Assembly: GCA_039105265.1 (NCBI GenBank)
Contig: JAPFFF010000001.1
Coordinates: 7,440,001 to 7,504,000, forward strand
Source of the DNA: Tritrichomonas musculus
Taxonomy: Eukaryota; Parabasalia; Tritrichomonadida; Tritrichomonadidae
Direction: 5' to 3'
DNA length: 64,000 nt
Part shown: positions 48,435 to 57,754 of the stretch, in pieces
How the letters are laid out: the number at the start of each line of letters is the position of its first letter
How positions within the stretch are numbered: position 1 is the first letter of the stretch
Notes under the pieces: generated by a model
Told to the model about the DNA's origin: nothing
What the model saw: only the letters and a program-made list of their open reading frames with translations
The model's database searches: none
Program-made: the position numbers and the translations under genes

Positions 48435-48955
48435 AAAATAACATATTACAGAGTAGCTGCAACGAAATTTTTTGGACAAGCCCTCTCAAAAAGTGGACTG
48501 TCAAATTGATTTTTCTCATTGGTAAGAATGTTTTATGATTTTATAATAACATAATATAAAACTTTATTTTGAGCGTTTACACTTTTTAAATAAAAGATTA
48601 AAATTCATGGGAAAAATGTATAAATTCACGATGCTAAAAATGTGCATGCGGTCATCCTTTATTTGGTAAATATATAAAATTAATTATAAATAAATAAATA
48701 TCAAGTATATGAGAATAATTCATTGGTCGCGTTAAGCATAATTTTAATTCTTAACTATTTCATGAATCCAACTTTAAACCTAAAGAAATCCAAAAATAAT
48801 CAATCCAAATTCATATTATAATTATCTATAAAATTTGAAATAATATCATGATTAATCATTTTTACATATATTAAAATATTTTTCAGTCTATTAAAAAAAG
48901 GATCCTTTCATTGGAACCTTGCTTTTAATAAAAAAAAAATACTAATAACCAACAG

Positions 48956-49432
48956 TAGACTTGTTATTTTGAGAATCGATATCAAAAACGTCACTTTTTT
49001 GCATCTGATACTCGATTATCAGTTTTAAAATCTGATATCGAGATTATCGATTATCAAGATATCAGATATGAAATGTGATATAAAAATAATTGTAAACTTG
49101 ATATCAATTACCGAGATCTCGAGATCTCAAACAGATTTATCTTTTTTTATAATTGGCATTTGTGATTTTATAATATTTAAAAATATATAATATAATGTAT
49201 TGATGTTTATTTAAGATTAAAATCAAAAAATACATTCTTTTTTATGAAATATTTGAGATATAAAAACGATCATATATTTATCAAAAAGTTTAATTGAAAA
49301 TTCTGATATCAAAAGCTGAGAAAAAAAAATCTCGTTCTCTGAAATCGATCTCGAGAATCTGTATATATTTATGTATCGATATCAAAAAGTCAATCAATTA
49401 TCGATCTCGAGAATCGGAGAATAACAAGTCTA
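48956..49432. mobile_element. Non-autonomous hAT-like element (MITE), 477 bp
   Basis: Terminal inverted repeats TAGACTTGTTATT (left) and AATAACAAGTCTA (right) are exact for 13 bp. The element is flanked by a perfect 8-bp duplication, ACCAACAG at 48948-48955 and 49433-49440. An 8-bp duplication with ends starting TAG is the hallmark of hAT transposons. The inside has no transposase but many subterminal motifs: ATCGATCTCGAGAATC occurs twice (49344 and 49400), with repeated GATATC and CTCGAG. Subterminal repeats are where hAT transposases bind. Confidence 0.85.
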
Positions 49433-49864
49433 ACCAACAGAAAAAGTTTACAATTTATAATTATTTAGCATGCACTATATTAAATATCAATAAACAACTC
49501 ATTGCAACATATATTTTATTATTTACTTTCCGAAATAATAAATAAAACTAATAAAAATTTTAGAAAAAAAATATAATTTTCATATCACATTTCAAAAAAA
49601 TACGATCATGTTTTGAATTTGTTGCATCTTAATAATGGCCTGGTAAAATTTTACCTTTAGGTAATATGAGAGATTTCCAATGATTTTATATAATTATTAT
49701 TGTTTTTAAATATAATATATATATTAATAAATATATATAATATAATAATAAAAAAGTATTCTTTTTATTTTAGGATAAAAGTAAATTTATATTTATTGTT
49801 ATTTGAATTCAATATAATCGTATAATTTTATAATGACGATTATTAATGATTATTTATTCACCAT

Positions 49865-50063
49865 ATAATATCGGTTATTTAATAAGGTGAATATTTAATC
49901 TTATATTAATCGTTATAACGGATTTCATTTTACTCAAGGTTAATTATTCACCTTTATATAATCAAAATAACGGATTTTTTTTTACTCGAGGTTAATTATT
50001 GACTATAATTTTATCGAAATAACGACTTTTATTTTACTCGAGGCGAATTATTAACCATATATT
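49865..50063. repeat. Tandem array, 52-bp period, about four copies
   Basis: AACGG/AACGA followed by a T-rich run, TTTTACTC(A/G)AGG, then (T/C)(T/G)AATTATT recurs at 49917, 49969 and 50021, exactly 52 bases apart. A more degenerate copy begins near 49865. The array stops at the left end of the 1.4-kb inverted-repeat element. Confidence 0.8.
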
Positions 50064-50065
50064 TA

Positions 50066-51482
50066 CCCCCAACTCGCTACAAATGATAATTTTTTTATAC
50101 GTTATTGTTATCATATTTTTTGTTAACTAAAAAAATGAAAAATTTTTATCAAGTTAACAATTTTATTCTTAAACAACTTAACACCAATTTTTTTTAGATA
50201 AATACTAAATAACTATATAAATTAAAATTGAAATTATATGGTTTATAGTCTAATAACATTATTGATATAGAGTAAATAAGGAAATATCATTTTTTTATAT
50301 CTTTTATAGTAAAAAAAGTGCCAAGTTGGTCATATTTGGCAAATAACAAAGACCGATTTTCAAGATCAATATCCTTTATTCAAGCTAATTCAGGGTTTTC
50401 TTATTGATAAATCAATTGAACTACGTTAGATCTTTAATATATCCTCTTTCAGGGTTATCATCTCTTAATTTTTCCAAATTCTTTTACGCTCAAACTCAAT
50501 TTTTTGATACAAAATATATTTTTTATTACTTGATTTTAACTTTTTAATACGCTGCTTCACACCAAAACCAGCATTTTCTTCATTATTTCCAGAGATTTGA
50601 AAATCAAACATTTCACTTAAATTTGATTATATAAATTGCTTTTTTCTTCATCTAATCTTTTCTTTTTTAATTAATGTTTTGCCTTTTCTTATTTTTACCT
50701 GTTTTCTTCTCTTTAATTTTTCTCCAACAAATATTCGAATTTTTTTCTACGTTTAAAGCCAGTTTTACATTATAAAATAACTTATATTATACAAATATAG
50801 CAATAATTATGGCTTTTTACTCGAAATTTAAACAATACTCCAACATTTTATTCAAATCTAATAACCTTCTTATATCGCTGCCAATTTTATTTATTCATTT
50901 AATTCTACTATTGGTCCCAAATTACATGGGAGGTGATTCATATTTAAATCTCTTTTAATTCTTTGTAAAAATTACAAATAATATGATTTTGGAGGAAAAA
51001 AGTGAAAATTTTTAATTTTTGTTTTAATGATTAAATACACCTTTAAAGCAACATTATATTTTCTCATACCAAATTGGAAAAAACTAAAAGCCGCCAGAAT
51101 AATTTGCAAATTATTTTCTTAGAAACGAGGAAAAAAAAAATCGGAGCGCTATTAATTGCATAAATATCAGGTACTTAGGGTAAGCAATATTAATCAATAA
51201 GCAATTTTTGCATATCTCTTTCATTTTAACAGAATATTTAGATAATTAAAATTTTATCATCTTCTTTTTTCTTCATTATACTATCACTAAAGCATCTTGA
51301 CATACTATTAATAAAATTGATATTCGTTTTTAAAAATCTTTTTTTCTTCTTTACTTATGAGCTATTTTTTAATTTTATACGTTTTTTCATTCAATTATCT
51401 CTCACAATTTCATTCAAATTTAATTCGTTAAAATTTATCTTAATAACGTACAAAAAAATTATCATTTGTAGCGAGTTGGGGG
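50066..51482. mobile_element. 1417-bp element with 41-bp inverted repeats and TA duplication
   Basis: The left end starts CCCCCAACTCGCTACAAATG and runs to 50106. The right end (51442-51482) is its inverted copy with one mismatch over 41 bp. TA flanks both sides (50064-50065 and 51483-51484), the target duplication of Tc1/mariner-type elements. The inside contains only short, broken frames, for example MFDFQISGNNEENAGFGVKQ on the minus strand, and I find no DDE motif, so it looks non-autonomous or decayed. The near-identical ends argue for fairly recent movement. Confidence 0.8.
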
Positions 51483-51535
51483 TATCTGAAATATTATTTT
51501 TTTGAACTTTATCTATCTTCATATTTTCTGAAATA

Positions 51536-51633
51536 TATATGATTAATATTTTTATTATATATTTTTATATTTTTAATCAATATATATTTCATGAAAAAAT
51601 TAAAAATATAAAAATATAATAAAAATATTTGGG
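51536..51633. repeat. AT-only palindrome cluster
   Basis: ATATATATGATTAATATTTTTA is followed by its approximate inverted copy TATTTTTAATCAATATATAT, then by a further inverted copy AAATATAAAAATATAATAAA. The cluster can fold into alternative hairpins. It lies between two inverted-repeat elements. Confidence 0.5.
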
Positions 51634-51646
51634 AAATACCAAGATA

Positions 51647-51743
51647 CAGTCTGCGCATTTCAAATCGGCCCTTTTAACGGATATTTGACCTTAAATTGAC
51701 CTTCAAAAGTGCTAAAAAGGGCCGATTTGAAATGCGCAGACTG
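51647..51743. mobile_element. 97-bp element with perfect 29-bp inverted repeats and TA duplication
   Basis: CAGTCTGCGCATTTCAAATC through CCCTTTT (51647-51675) is repeated exactly in inverse at 51715-51743, around a 39-base centre. TA lies on each side (51645-51646, 51744-51745). A CAGT start with TA duplication fits a very small Tc1/mariner-type MITE. All 29 positions match, so it is either young or kept paired. It is less AT-rich than its surroundings. Confidence 0.8.
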
Positions 51744-52981
51744 TATTGTTTTAATTAATAAAAAATACTTCATTCATGAATATATTATCATGTTCCTTTT
51801 ATATACATAAAACAACTCATAAAATAAAATATATATAATATGAAATATATATATTAAAAAAATAAATTGAAATATCCTCATATTAAACAAATGATCAATA
51901 ATATTTCAGTTCTGAAAAATTAATGATAGAAAGATAAAACTATAAAAAATAAAAGCTATACATGATCTACATCATCATAATAATTATATCTTAAAACAAT
52001 TTTACACTTTTTCCTATTAAATTTTCAAAATAAAATTTTGAAAAAATCAAAAAAATGATGAGCTTCGGTGAGTGTAATGAAAATAAAAAAATTGGATATT
52101 TAACCTAAACCGTAAACAATTAGCCTTGATCGTTTTCCTCAGAAAGGTCCCCCTTAATTGTAAACGGACCTTGTACACATATATTATTTTTAATTGAAAA
52201 ATTGAATGAAAATGTCACTTTTCTGTTATTCTGCAATGTCGAGGAGAAAACGGGGTAATTTCAAGAATTTGACATAAATGTAACCTTCTGCAGACGTCAT
52301 TTTTTTCCTACATCTTTTCAGATTTGAAATCCCAATGATGAGAGTTGCATCCCTTTTCCACATATTGTTATTTCATTTTTAAGAATTTTTCTCTGAATTT
52401 TCTCTCAATAATTTTTATATTTTTTATATTCAGAAATCATCTCAAATTTTTTTTCGATCTTTTTTTTTGAATGAAAATTAATAAATTATTTTATTTTTAT
52501 GAAATATAATAAAATTAAGTTAATATATTTTATTTATAGTAACATAATGAATATAATATATATTTATTTAAATAGTAATAATATATATCATTGTATTGCA
52601 TTGATATTATCTATTCTATCTAAATTTTTTTTTTTCTGAACATTTCAATAGATTATTTTGTTGAAAATTTTTGCCTATTATTCATTTGAACACAGAAAAA
52701 TAGAAAGAAAAGTGACAAAAAGAAGGTCACTTAATAATATTCTCTAATATATATTTATTGTATTATGTAATTAGGCTGTTTAATACCTATGCTTTATTTT
52801 TTATTACAATATATAAAGTATTTTTTTTTTTTTTATCAATTCTCAATAGTATAGAATTATTTGAATATTTTATTTTAATAAGAGTTCTCAAAAATCAAAA
52901 AAAATCTTCTCAAACTCAGCCCTTAACCATATTTATATTTTTGAAAGGATATTTGTCCATATTTTAAATTAATAAACGCCA

Positions 52982-54172
52982 ATGCTTATGCTTTTATTAC
53001 TTGTCCTACCTTGTTATTCCAACATTACAGATTTAAATGATCAAAATTATGAAGAGATTTTAAATAGAAAAGGGAAAAATCCGCTTTTTTTGAAAGTCTG
53101 GTCACCATGGTGTTCACATTGCCGATTACTTGCTCCAATTTTTCAAAAAATCTCAGAATTGGATGAATTTGATTCAAAAATTGAATTTGGTGAATTCAAT
53201 TGCGATCTATTTCCATCTCAATGCAAAAAAATTTCTGATAATAAAGTTCCTACATTCTTTTATTATGATAACGATTCGACAGAGAGAATACAATATGCAA
53301 ATGATTTTAGTTTTGATGCTTTTATATTTTTCCTTAAAAAACAGCTAAATAAATATCTTATTAATATCACAAATGAAAAGGAAAGGGAAGAGATCTTATC
53401 AGCATCTGATTATGCTGTTTCATATATATTCACTCTTCCTCTTAATGATCCATCTTTAGAATTAGTCGCTAATTTATCAAATAGATATAAAGGATCCAAT
53501 AAACGCTTTTTTATTGAAAGCAATTCGTCTATCACTGAAAAATCATTGGTGGCTTACCTTTCACACAATTATTATGTCAAATATGATGGTAACTGGTCTT
53601 CTTCTTCTATTCATGATTTTATATTTGAGAATTATTCTCCATTGATCGAAAATGCAGGATCAGAAGTTTTTATGATTTCATCATTTTTCGAGAAAAGAAT
53701 TGTTTTATTTGGTTTGAAAGATATGAATGCTAGATCGGAAATAAATAAATGGAATTTAGACCCGAGACCTGATGTTCAATACTGTGTTGAAGATTTACAG
53801 CATGATTCAGGAATGGCTTACAAAACTTTATTTAATATAAATACTAAAAAACAGTTTATAGCTGTAATCGATTTTAAAAATAGAATCGTTTGGCAAAAAC
53901 AATCTACTCAATTTAACAAAGATGAAGTTAATGAGTTAATTAATTTATCTTTTGCAGATAAAAACTACAAATACGCATCAGGACCTGGTAATCCAAATAA
54001 TTCATTATTCCAAAAATTTTTATACTTTTTTATCAATCAATTTGGTCAAGATTGGAAATTATACATGTTTTTGGGTGTTATCCTATTATTTGCAGCTCTT
54101 GCAATAATCTCACTATTGGTACTTATTTGCCTAGAAAATAAAAATAAGAAAAACAAAAAGAAAAATGTTTAA
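52982..54172 (+). CDS. ER membrane thioredoxin/PDI-like protein (TMX type)
   Basis: 396 residues from ATG. A signal peptide (MLMLLLLVLPCYS) leads into a thioredoxin domain with the active site WSPWCSHC, Cys44 and Cys47, followed by VPTFFYY containing the cis-Pro. Further residues to about 330 probably form inactive thioredoxin-like folds. One membrane span at about 360-384 is followed by a Lys-rich tail ending KKNV, which fits the KKXX signal for retrieval to the ER. It should act in the ER lumen in disulfide formation or exchange on secreted proteins. Several NxS/T sites fit a lumenal domain. The CSHC motif is less common than CGHC and may shift its redox potential (inference). Confidence 0.88.
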   Translation: MLMLLLLVLPCYSNITDLNDQNYEEILNRKGKNPLFLKVWSPWCSHCRLLAPIFQKISELDEFDSKIEFGEFNCDLFPSQCKKISDNKVPTFFYYDNDSTERIQYANDFSFDAFIFFLKKQLNKYLINITNEKEREEILSASDYAVSYIFTLPLNDPSLELVANLSNRYKGSNKRFFIESNSSITEKSLVAYLSHNYYVKYDGNWSSSSIHDFIFENYSPLIENAGSEVFMISSFFEKRIVLFGLKDMNARSEINKWNLDPRPDVQYCVEDLQHDSGMAYKTLFNINTKKQFIAVIDFKNRIVWQKQSTQFNKDEVNELINLSFADKNYKYASGPGNPNNSLFQKFLYFFINQFGQDWKLYMFLGVILLFAALAIISLLVLICLENKNKKNKKKNV

Positions 54173-54513
54173 GCAGAAATATTCATTATTTTCTGAAATA
54201 AAAACAAAATATATTATCTTACTCTTTAAAAATCACAATATTAAAATTAATCTTGTATCTAATTTATTGATTATTAGTGATATTTTTTTTTCATCTTCGG
54301 ATACTTTACAGATTGGTTGTACATACATAGTTATATGCTTAGCATTGATAACAAATTTGTTGTAATATATTCTTAGCAAATGATCTTTATTGATTTGCTA
54401 ATAATAATAAGCTCTTACCAAAAAAAAAGTAATGTTAAACGATTCTATAATTAAATAATAATAGATTTTATTAATAAAATTAACCACAACGCTTTTTTTT
54501 TTTTTTTTTTTTT
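54173..54513. other. Spacer between convergent genes, with a T23 tract
   Basis: Shared 3' region of the PDI-like and transporter genes. The open sequence at 54165-54365 is Ile/Leu-rich translated spacer. A T23 tract sits at the right edge (listed separately). Confidence 0.6.
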
Positions 54514-54515
54514 TT
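54493..54515. repeat. T23 tract running into the transporter stop codon
   Basis: Read on the coding (minus) strand, the stop codon TAA is followed without a break by further A residues, 23 in all counting those of the stop codon. In trichomonads the polyadenylation signal UAAA often overlaps the stop codon, so this tract may matter for 3'-end formation, or may record a past integration of polyadenylated sequence. Confidence 0.6.
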
Positions 54516-55794
54516 ATATGTTTTCTGGAATATTATCATTATCTTCTTCTTCATCTTCATTTTCTGATTTAGTAGTGACCAAATCTTCCCCGATTGAAGC
54601 TTCTTTGCCGCAATTTCTAGTCATGATTGATCCAAGGCTAAAAACGTTACCATGAGTGATTGTTCCAAGAACCATGAAAACGAAGCCAACGACTTGAATT
54701 GTTGTATATTTAGTGAAAGATTCGCCGAAGTCTCCTTTTGTTGCATAGTAGCAAATAACCATTACAATCCAAACAACAACAGTTCTCATTGTATCAACGC
54801 ATGTTCTTGTAGCAGCGCTTAAATTCTTTGAATAAATGAATCCACACCAATTAAAAACTGAAATTGAGCAAATCTGAAGAACGTACATTCCGCAAATGAA
54901 AGGATTTTTTGCAAACATGTAGAATGAGTTGCTCATGTTTTCGTAAGATCCGTGATCTTTTCCTGGAATAGCATTGCAAATTGGAAGAACAACAGCAAGG
55001 CAAAGAATGAAGCCAGCCAAACCTTCCGAACCAACTAAGAAAAGTGGTGGAATTGGAGCCACAGATCCGTCATCTTGTTTCAAAAGTTTCTCTTCTAACG
55101 TGTATTGAAATGCAGCAAAGATTTGTCCAATTAATGTCAAGCCAATTCCTTGAATAACACCAGCAACGCCGCCATCACCAGAGAATTCATTTGTTTTAAG
55201 AGCGTTAAGAACGGCTGAAACGCCAACAAGAATTAGGCCCAAGAATAAGAATGCAACACCGATGTATTGGTAATTAACTGGCTTTGCTTTAAGGATGATT
55301 CTTGATACGATCATTGTGAAAACGATAACAAAGCCTCTGATGATCTGAATAATAGAGGCATCGCAATTGTTGTATCCAATGTTTCCAAGTGTTGTTCCTC
55401 CGATGTCCAAAGCAGCAAAAAGTGTAACATATAAAATATATTTCCATCCAAGTCCGCCAGTTGGATTTCTTGTGAGCTCATCTGTCGTGATGAGTGCGTA
55501 TTTGTTCTTTTCTAAAAGTGCTTCTCTTTCTTGATATGAAAGTGATTCTTCTTTCTCTTCGAATTTTTCAGCAAGACAATATTTGTAAACAACTCTCATT
55601 GCGCCATAAATTACAAAGCAAAATAGTTCACCACAAAACATTATAAATGTTGAAAACCATTCCGCATTGTAATTTGCTATTTCACCGCTTTTCGTGATCC
55701 CGTCACTCTGGAAAATCAGCTTTGTTGAGATTGTGTTTAGTGAGCCGGTTCCAAGAAAAACTGTGATAAGTGCCAGATTCGCACAAAGACCCAT
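54514..55794 (-). CDS. SLC35F6-like membrane transporter (drug/metabolite superfamily)
   Basis: 426 residues from ATG (MGLCANLALITVFLGTGSLN); the frame extends upstream to a GTG, which I ignore. About ten membrane spans. Family blocks shared with human SLC35F6 are GSLNTISTK (GSINTLSAK), LDIGGTTLGNIGYNNCDAS, IIQIIRGFVIVFT (FQMLRGAVIIFT), FQYTLEEKLL, VGSEGLAGF and SAATRTCVDTMRTVVVW (SATTRMVLDSLRTVVIW). The transport substrate of this family is not settled. It is probably on an endomembrane. The C-terminal tail (SENEDEEEDNDNIPENI) is acidic. No truncation. Confidence 0.88.
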   Translation of the reverse strand: MGLCANLALITVFLGTGSLNTISTKLIFQSDGITKSGEIANYNAEWFSTFIMFCGELFCFVIYGAMRVVYKYCLAEKFEEKEESLSYQEREALLEKNKYALITTDELTRNPTGGLGWKYILYVTLFAALDIGGTTLGNIGYNNCDASIIQIIRGFVIVFTMIVSRIILKAKPVNYQYIGVAFLFLGLILVGVSAVLNALKTNEFSGDGGVAGVIQGIGLTLIGQIFAAFQYTLEEKLLKQDDGSVAPIPPLFLVGSEGLAGFILCLAVVLPICNAIPGKDHGSYENMSNSFYMFAKNPFICGMYVLQICSISVFNWCGFIYSKNLSAATRTCVDTMRTVVVWIVMVICYYATKGDFGESFTKYTTIQVVGFVFMVLGTITHGNVFSLGSIMTRNCGKEASIGEDLVTTKSENEDEEEDNDNIPENI

Positions 55795-56604
55795 TTTTTC
55801 TTTTTTTAAAGCAAAGAAAGAAATGAAATGATTAATTATGAAAGACACTTCAATTTTATTTTATAAGTAATTTGTGATTGAAATGGCAACAAATTGAAAA
55901 ATTTTCAATGGAATTCTTATCATATTGAATTTTTGAATTAAAGTGACTTAACATCACATACTTCGATACATAATGTTTCGCTTATAAAAATGAAATATCT
56001 ATATTAGTAATATAAAATAAACAAGTAATCACACTTAAACTATAATGCGTGTTTTTCAAAGTGAAATGAAATCCTTTCAATTTTCTGAACTCAGAAAAAA
56101 AAAGTTTACATAATAGCACGAAAAAATGAGCAAGCATTGATTTCAAAATAATCTATATGTTTTATCAAGTTTTCAACTTTAAACGGAACTAGTGATTTTG
56201 TTTCAAAAAGTGATGCTAAACAACCATTTATAATTGAAAAAGTTTGATGCTTTCGTTTATTATTTAGAAATGTCATGATGACATTTATGATCTGATAAAT
56301 GCATTTAGCAACTACGACTAAATTTGCAATGAACAAAAATTCAATAGTTTAATAGTTCTGTTTTTTTCTTTATGTATTTAAATAGACCTTGCTTATTTCC
56401 ATTTAGCAGTTTGAAATGTAAAAAAGCATTCCAAAGTATTTGTTTTTAAAGTATAATAATTAAACTTGGAAAATTTTGTTTCTCAAAAAAAAATAGGAGT
56501 AAAGTATTTATTAAATCTATTAATTTTCTAACTCTAATGTTAATTGCTCTTTTATACGAAAATTAGATAAAAATATGTGAGAATTTATTCTTCACTTTTT
56601 GATA
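55795..56604. other. AT-rich spacer
   Basis: Upstream region of the transporter gene. The open minus-strand sequence at 56106-56336 begins at TTG and lacks family motifs; it may be a scrap of an old gene (LVPFKVENLIKHIDYF looks protein-like). Nothing else seen. Confidence 0.5.
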
Positions 56605-57527
56605 GGGGTTCAACCGCTAAAAAATGTCAAATTTTTAAAGAGAGAGGAAATATTTGAGTTTGGCTTTAAATAAATATGGGGATTTAAAGTGTAATAAAAT
56701 ACATTTTATAAAAAATATTTTTATCGGATTTCAACTGTACATTCATAAATGGCGGACTAATGTAGTTATCATGACATGTCATATGAAAACGATATATATT
56801 TTTAATATATAATGTGTTTTTTTTTTTAATCCATATATTAAAAAATAAAGATTAATATAACCTTATTTTAAAAAAATTGTTTTTATTTAATTTCATCAAT
56901 TCATTCATAAATGGCGGACAATGAAAGTTATCATGACATGTTATGCAAAAAAAATTCGACTTTAATAGTTATTCAAATAACTGGTCTATTGTCTTTTTTA
57001 TTAGCTTAATACATTGTACATGATATATTTTCATGTTCTACGAATAATTTTTCCCAAAATATCCAATTTATTGGAAGTTTTAACTTTAACTGTTGACGAT
57101 TAAAAAAGGTCAAATTTTTGTCTTCAAATTAGAAATGTCTGCCATATATGAATGTGCAGATGAATTCCAAAATAAAATATTTCAAATCAAAGCTTATGAA
57201 ATGAAGAACAAAACTATCCATTTATTTTTTTAAAAAAAATTAAGGTACAAATCCAGTTCGTTTAGTAACCGCAATTTTTTTTGACATTCTCAAAGAATAA
57301 GATGACATGTTAAATAAAAAACGATTATTTTCATCCATTTCATATAACATGTCATAATGTTTATTTAAATTGTAAAACAAGTGTCAAAAACAAACCTAGT
57401 CAATTTAAACTTTTTCAGAGACATGCAACCATTCAAATAATAAACGTTCTCCTATTCAAAAAATAACGTACTGGATTTGTACCTTAAAATATTATTTTTC
57501 TGACATTTTTTTGGCGGTTGAACCTCC
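56605..57527. mobile_element. 923-bp inverted-repeat element with nested element inside
   Basis: The left end GGGGTTCAACCGCTAAAAAA followed by TGTCA and the right end TGACATTTTTTTGGCGGTTG followed by AACCTCC are inverted copies with small differences. TA lies on both sides (56603-56604, 57528-57529). Inside, CATTCATAAATGGCGGAC occurs at 56740 and 56902, and an inverted variant at 57137-57154, each copy in a longer similar context with TCATGACATG motifs. No transposase is readable. It fits a TA-duplicating MITE with an internally repetitive body. Confidence 0.7.
57244..57483. mobile_element. 240-bp element with GGTACAAATCC ends flanked by TTAA
   Basis: GGTACAAATCCAGTTCGTT (57244) and its inverted copy ending at 57483 match at 18 of 19 positions. 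TTAA flanks both ends (57240-57243 and 57484-57487). TTAA is the target duplication of piggyBac-type elements, but a TA duplication within symmetric TTAA cannot be excluded. It lies inside the 923-bp element, so it inserted later or is that element's own inner repeat. Confidence 0.65.
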
Positions 57528-57676
57528 TAAACTTTTTGTTAATTTTGGCTATATATGTTCTCAAAATATAAAAACGAGAATCAGAGAGTGCATTAATTTT
57601 TATGAGATGATATATATCTTGATTCAATATAATATCTTAAACAAACCCCAATATCAATCTTCAATCTCATTATGAA

Positions 57677-57679
<3 letters not shown>

Positions 57680-57714
<35 letters not shown>
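57680..57714. repeat. T35 tract upstream of a coiled-coil gene
   Basis: 35 consecutive T residues end 40 bases before the ATG at 57755. Poly(dA:dT) tracts exclude nucleosomes and often mark promoters; that role here is inferred. Confidence 0.75.
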
Positions 57715-57715
<1 letters not shown>

Positions 57716-57754
57716 ATCAATCGAAAATAAAATAAGATATAAAATATAAAAATA

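Larger units (their letters stand above)
48185..52981. other. 4.8-kb gene-free region holding transposable-element copies
   Basis: No host gene. From left to right it contains a GC-rich hairpin (48376-48434), a hAT-like short element (48956-49432), a 52-bp tandem array (49865-50063), a 1.4-kb inverted-repeat element (50066-51482), an AT palindrome cluster (about 51536-51630) and a 97-bp inverted-repeat element (51647-51743). The remaining 1.2 kb before 52982 is plain AT-rich spacer. Confidence 0.8.

Noticed and set aside
49294-49545. 83-codon frame overlapping the hAT-like element
   Set aside because: It crosses the element boundary and target duplication, so it cannot be an old gene.
54165-54365. 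66-codon frame after the PDI-like gene
   Set aside because: Ile/Leu-rich translated spacer overlapping the end of the real gene.
56106-56336. 76-codon minus-strand frame
   Set aside because: Begins at TTG, has no family motif and sits in spacer; at most a scrap of an old gene.
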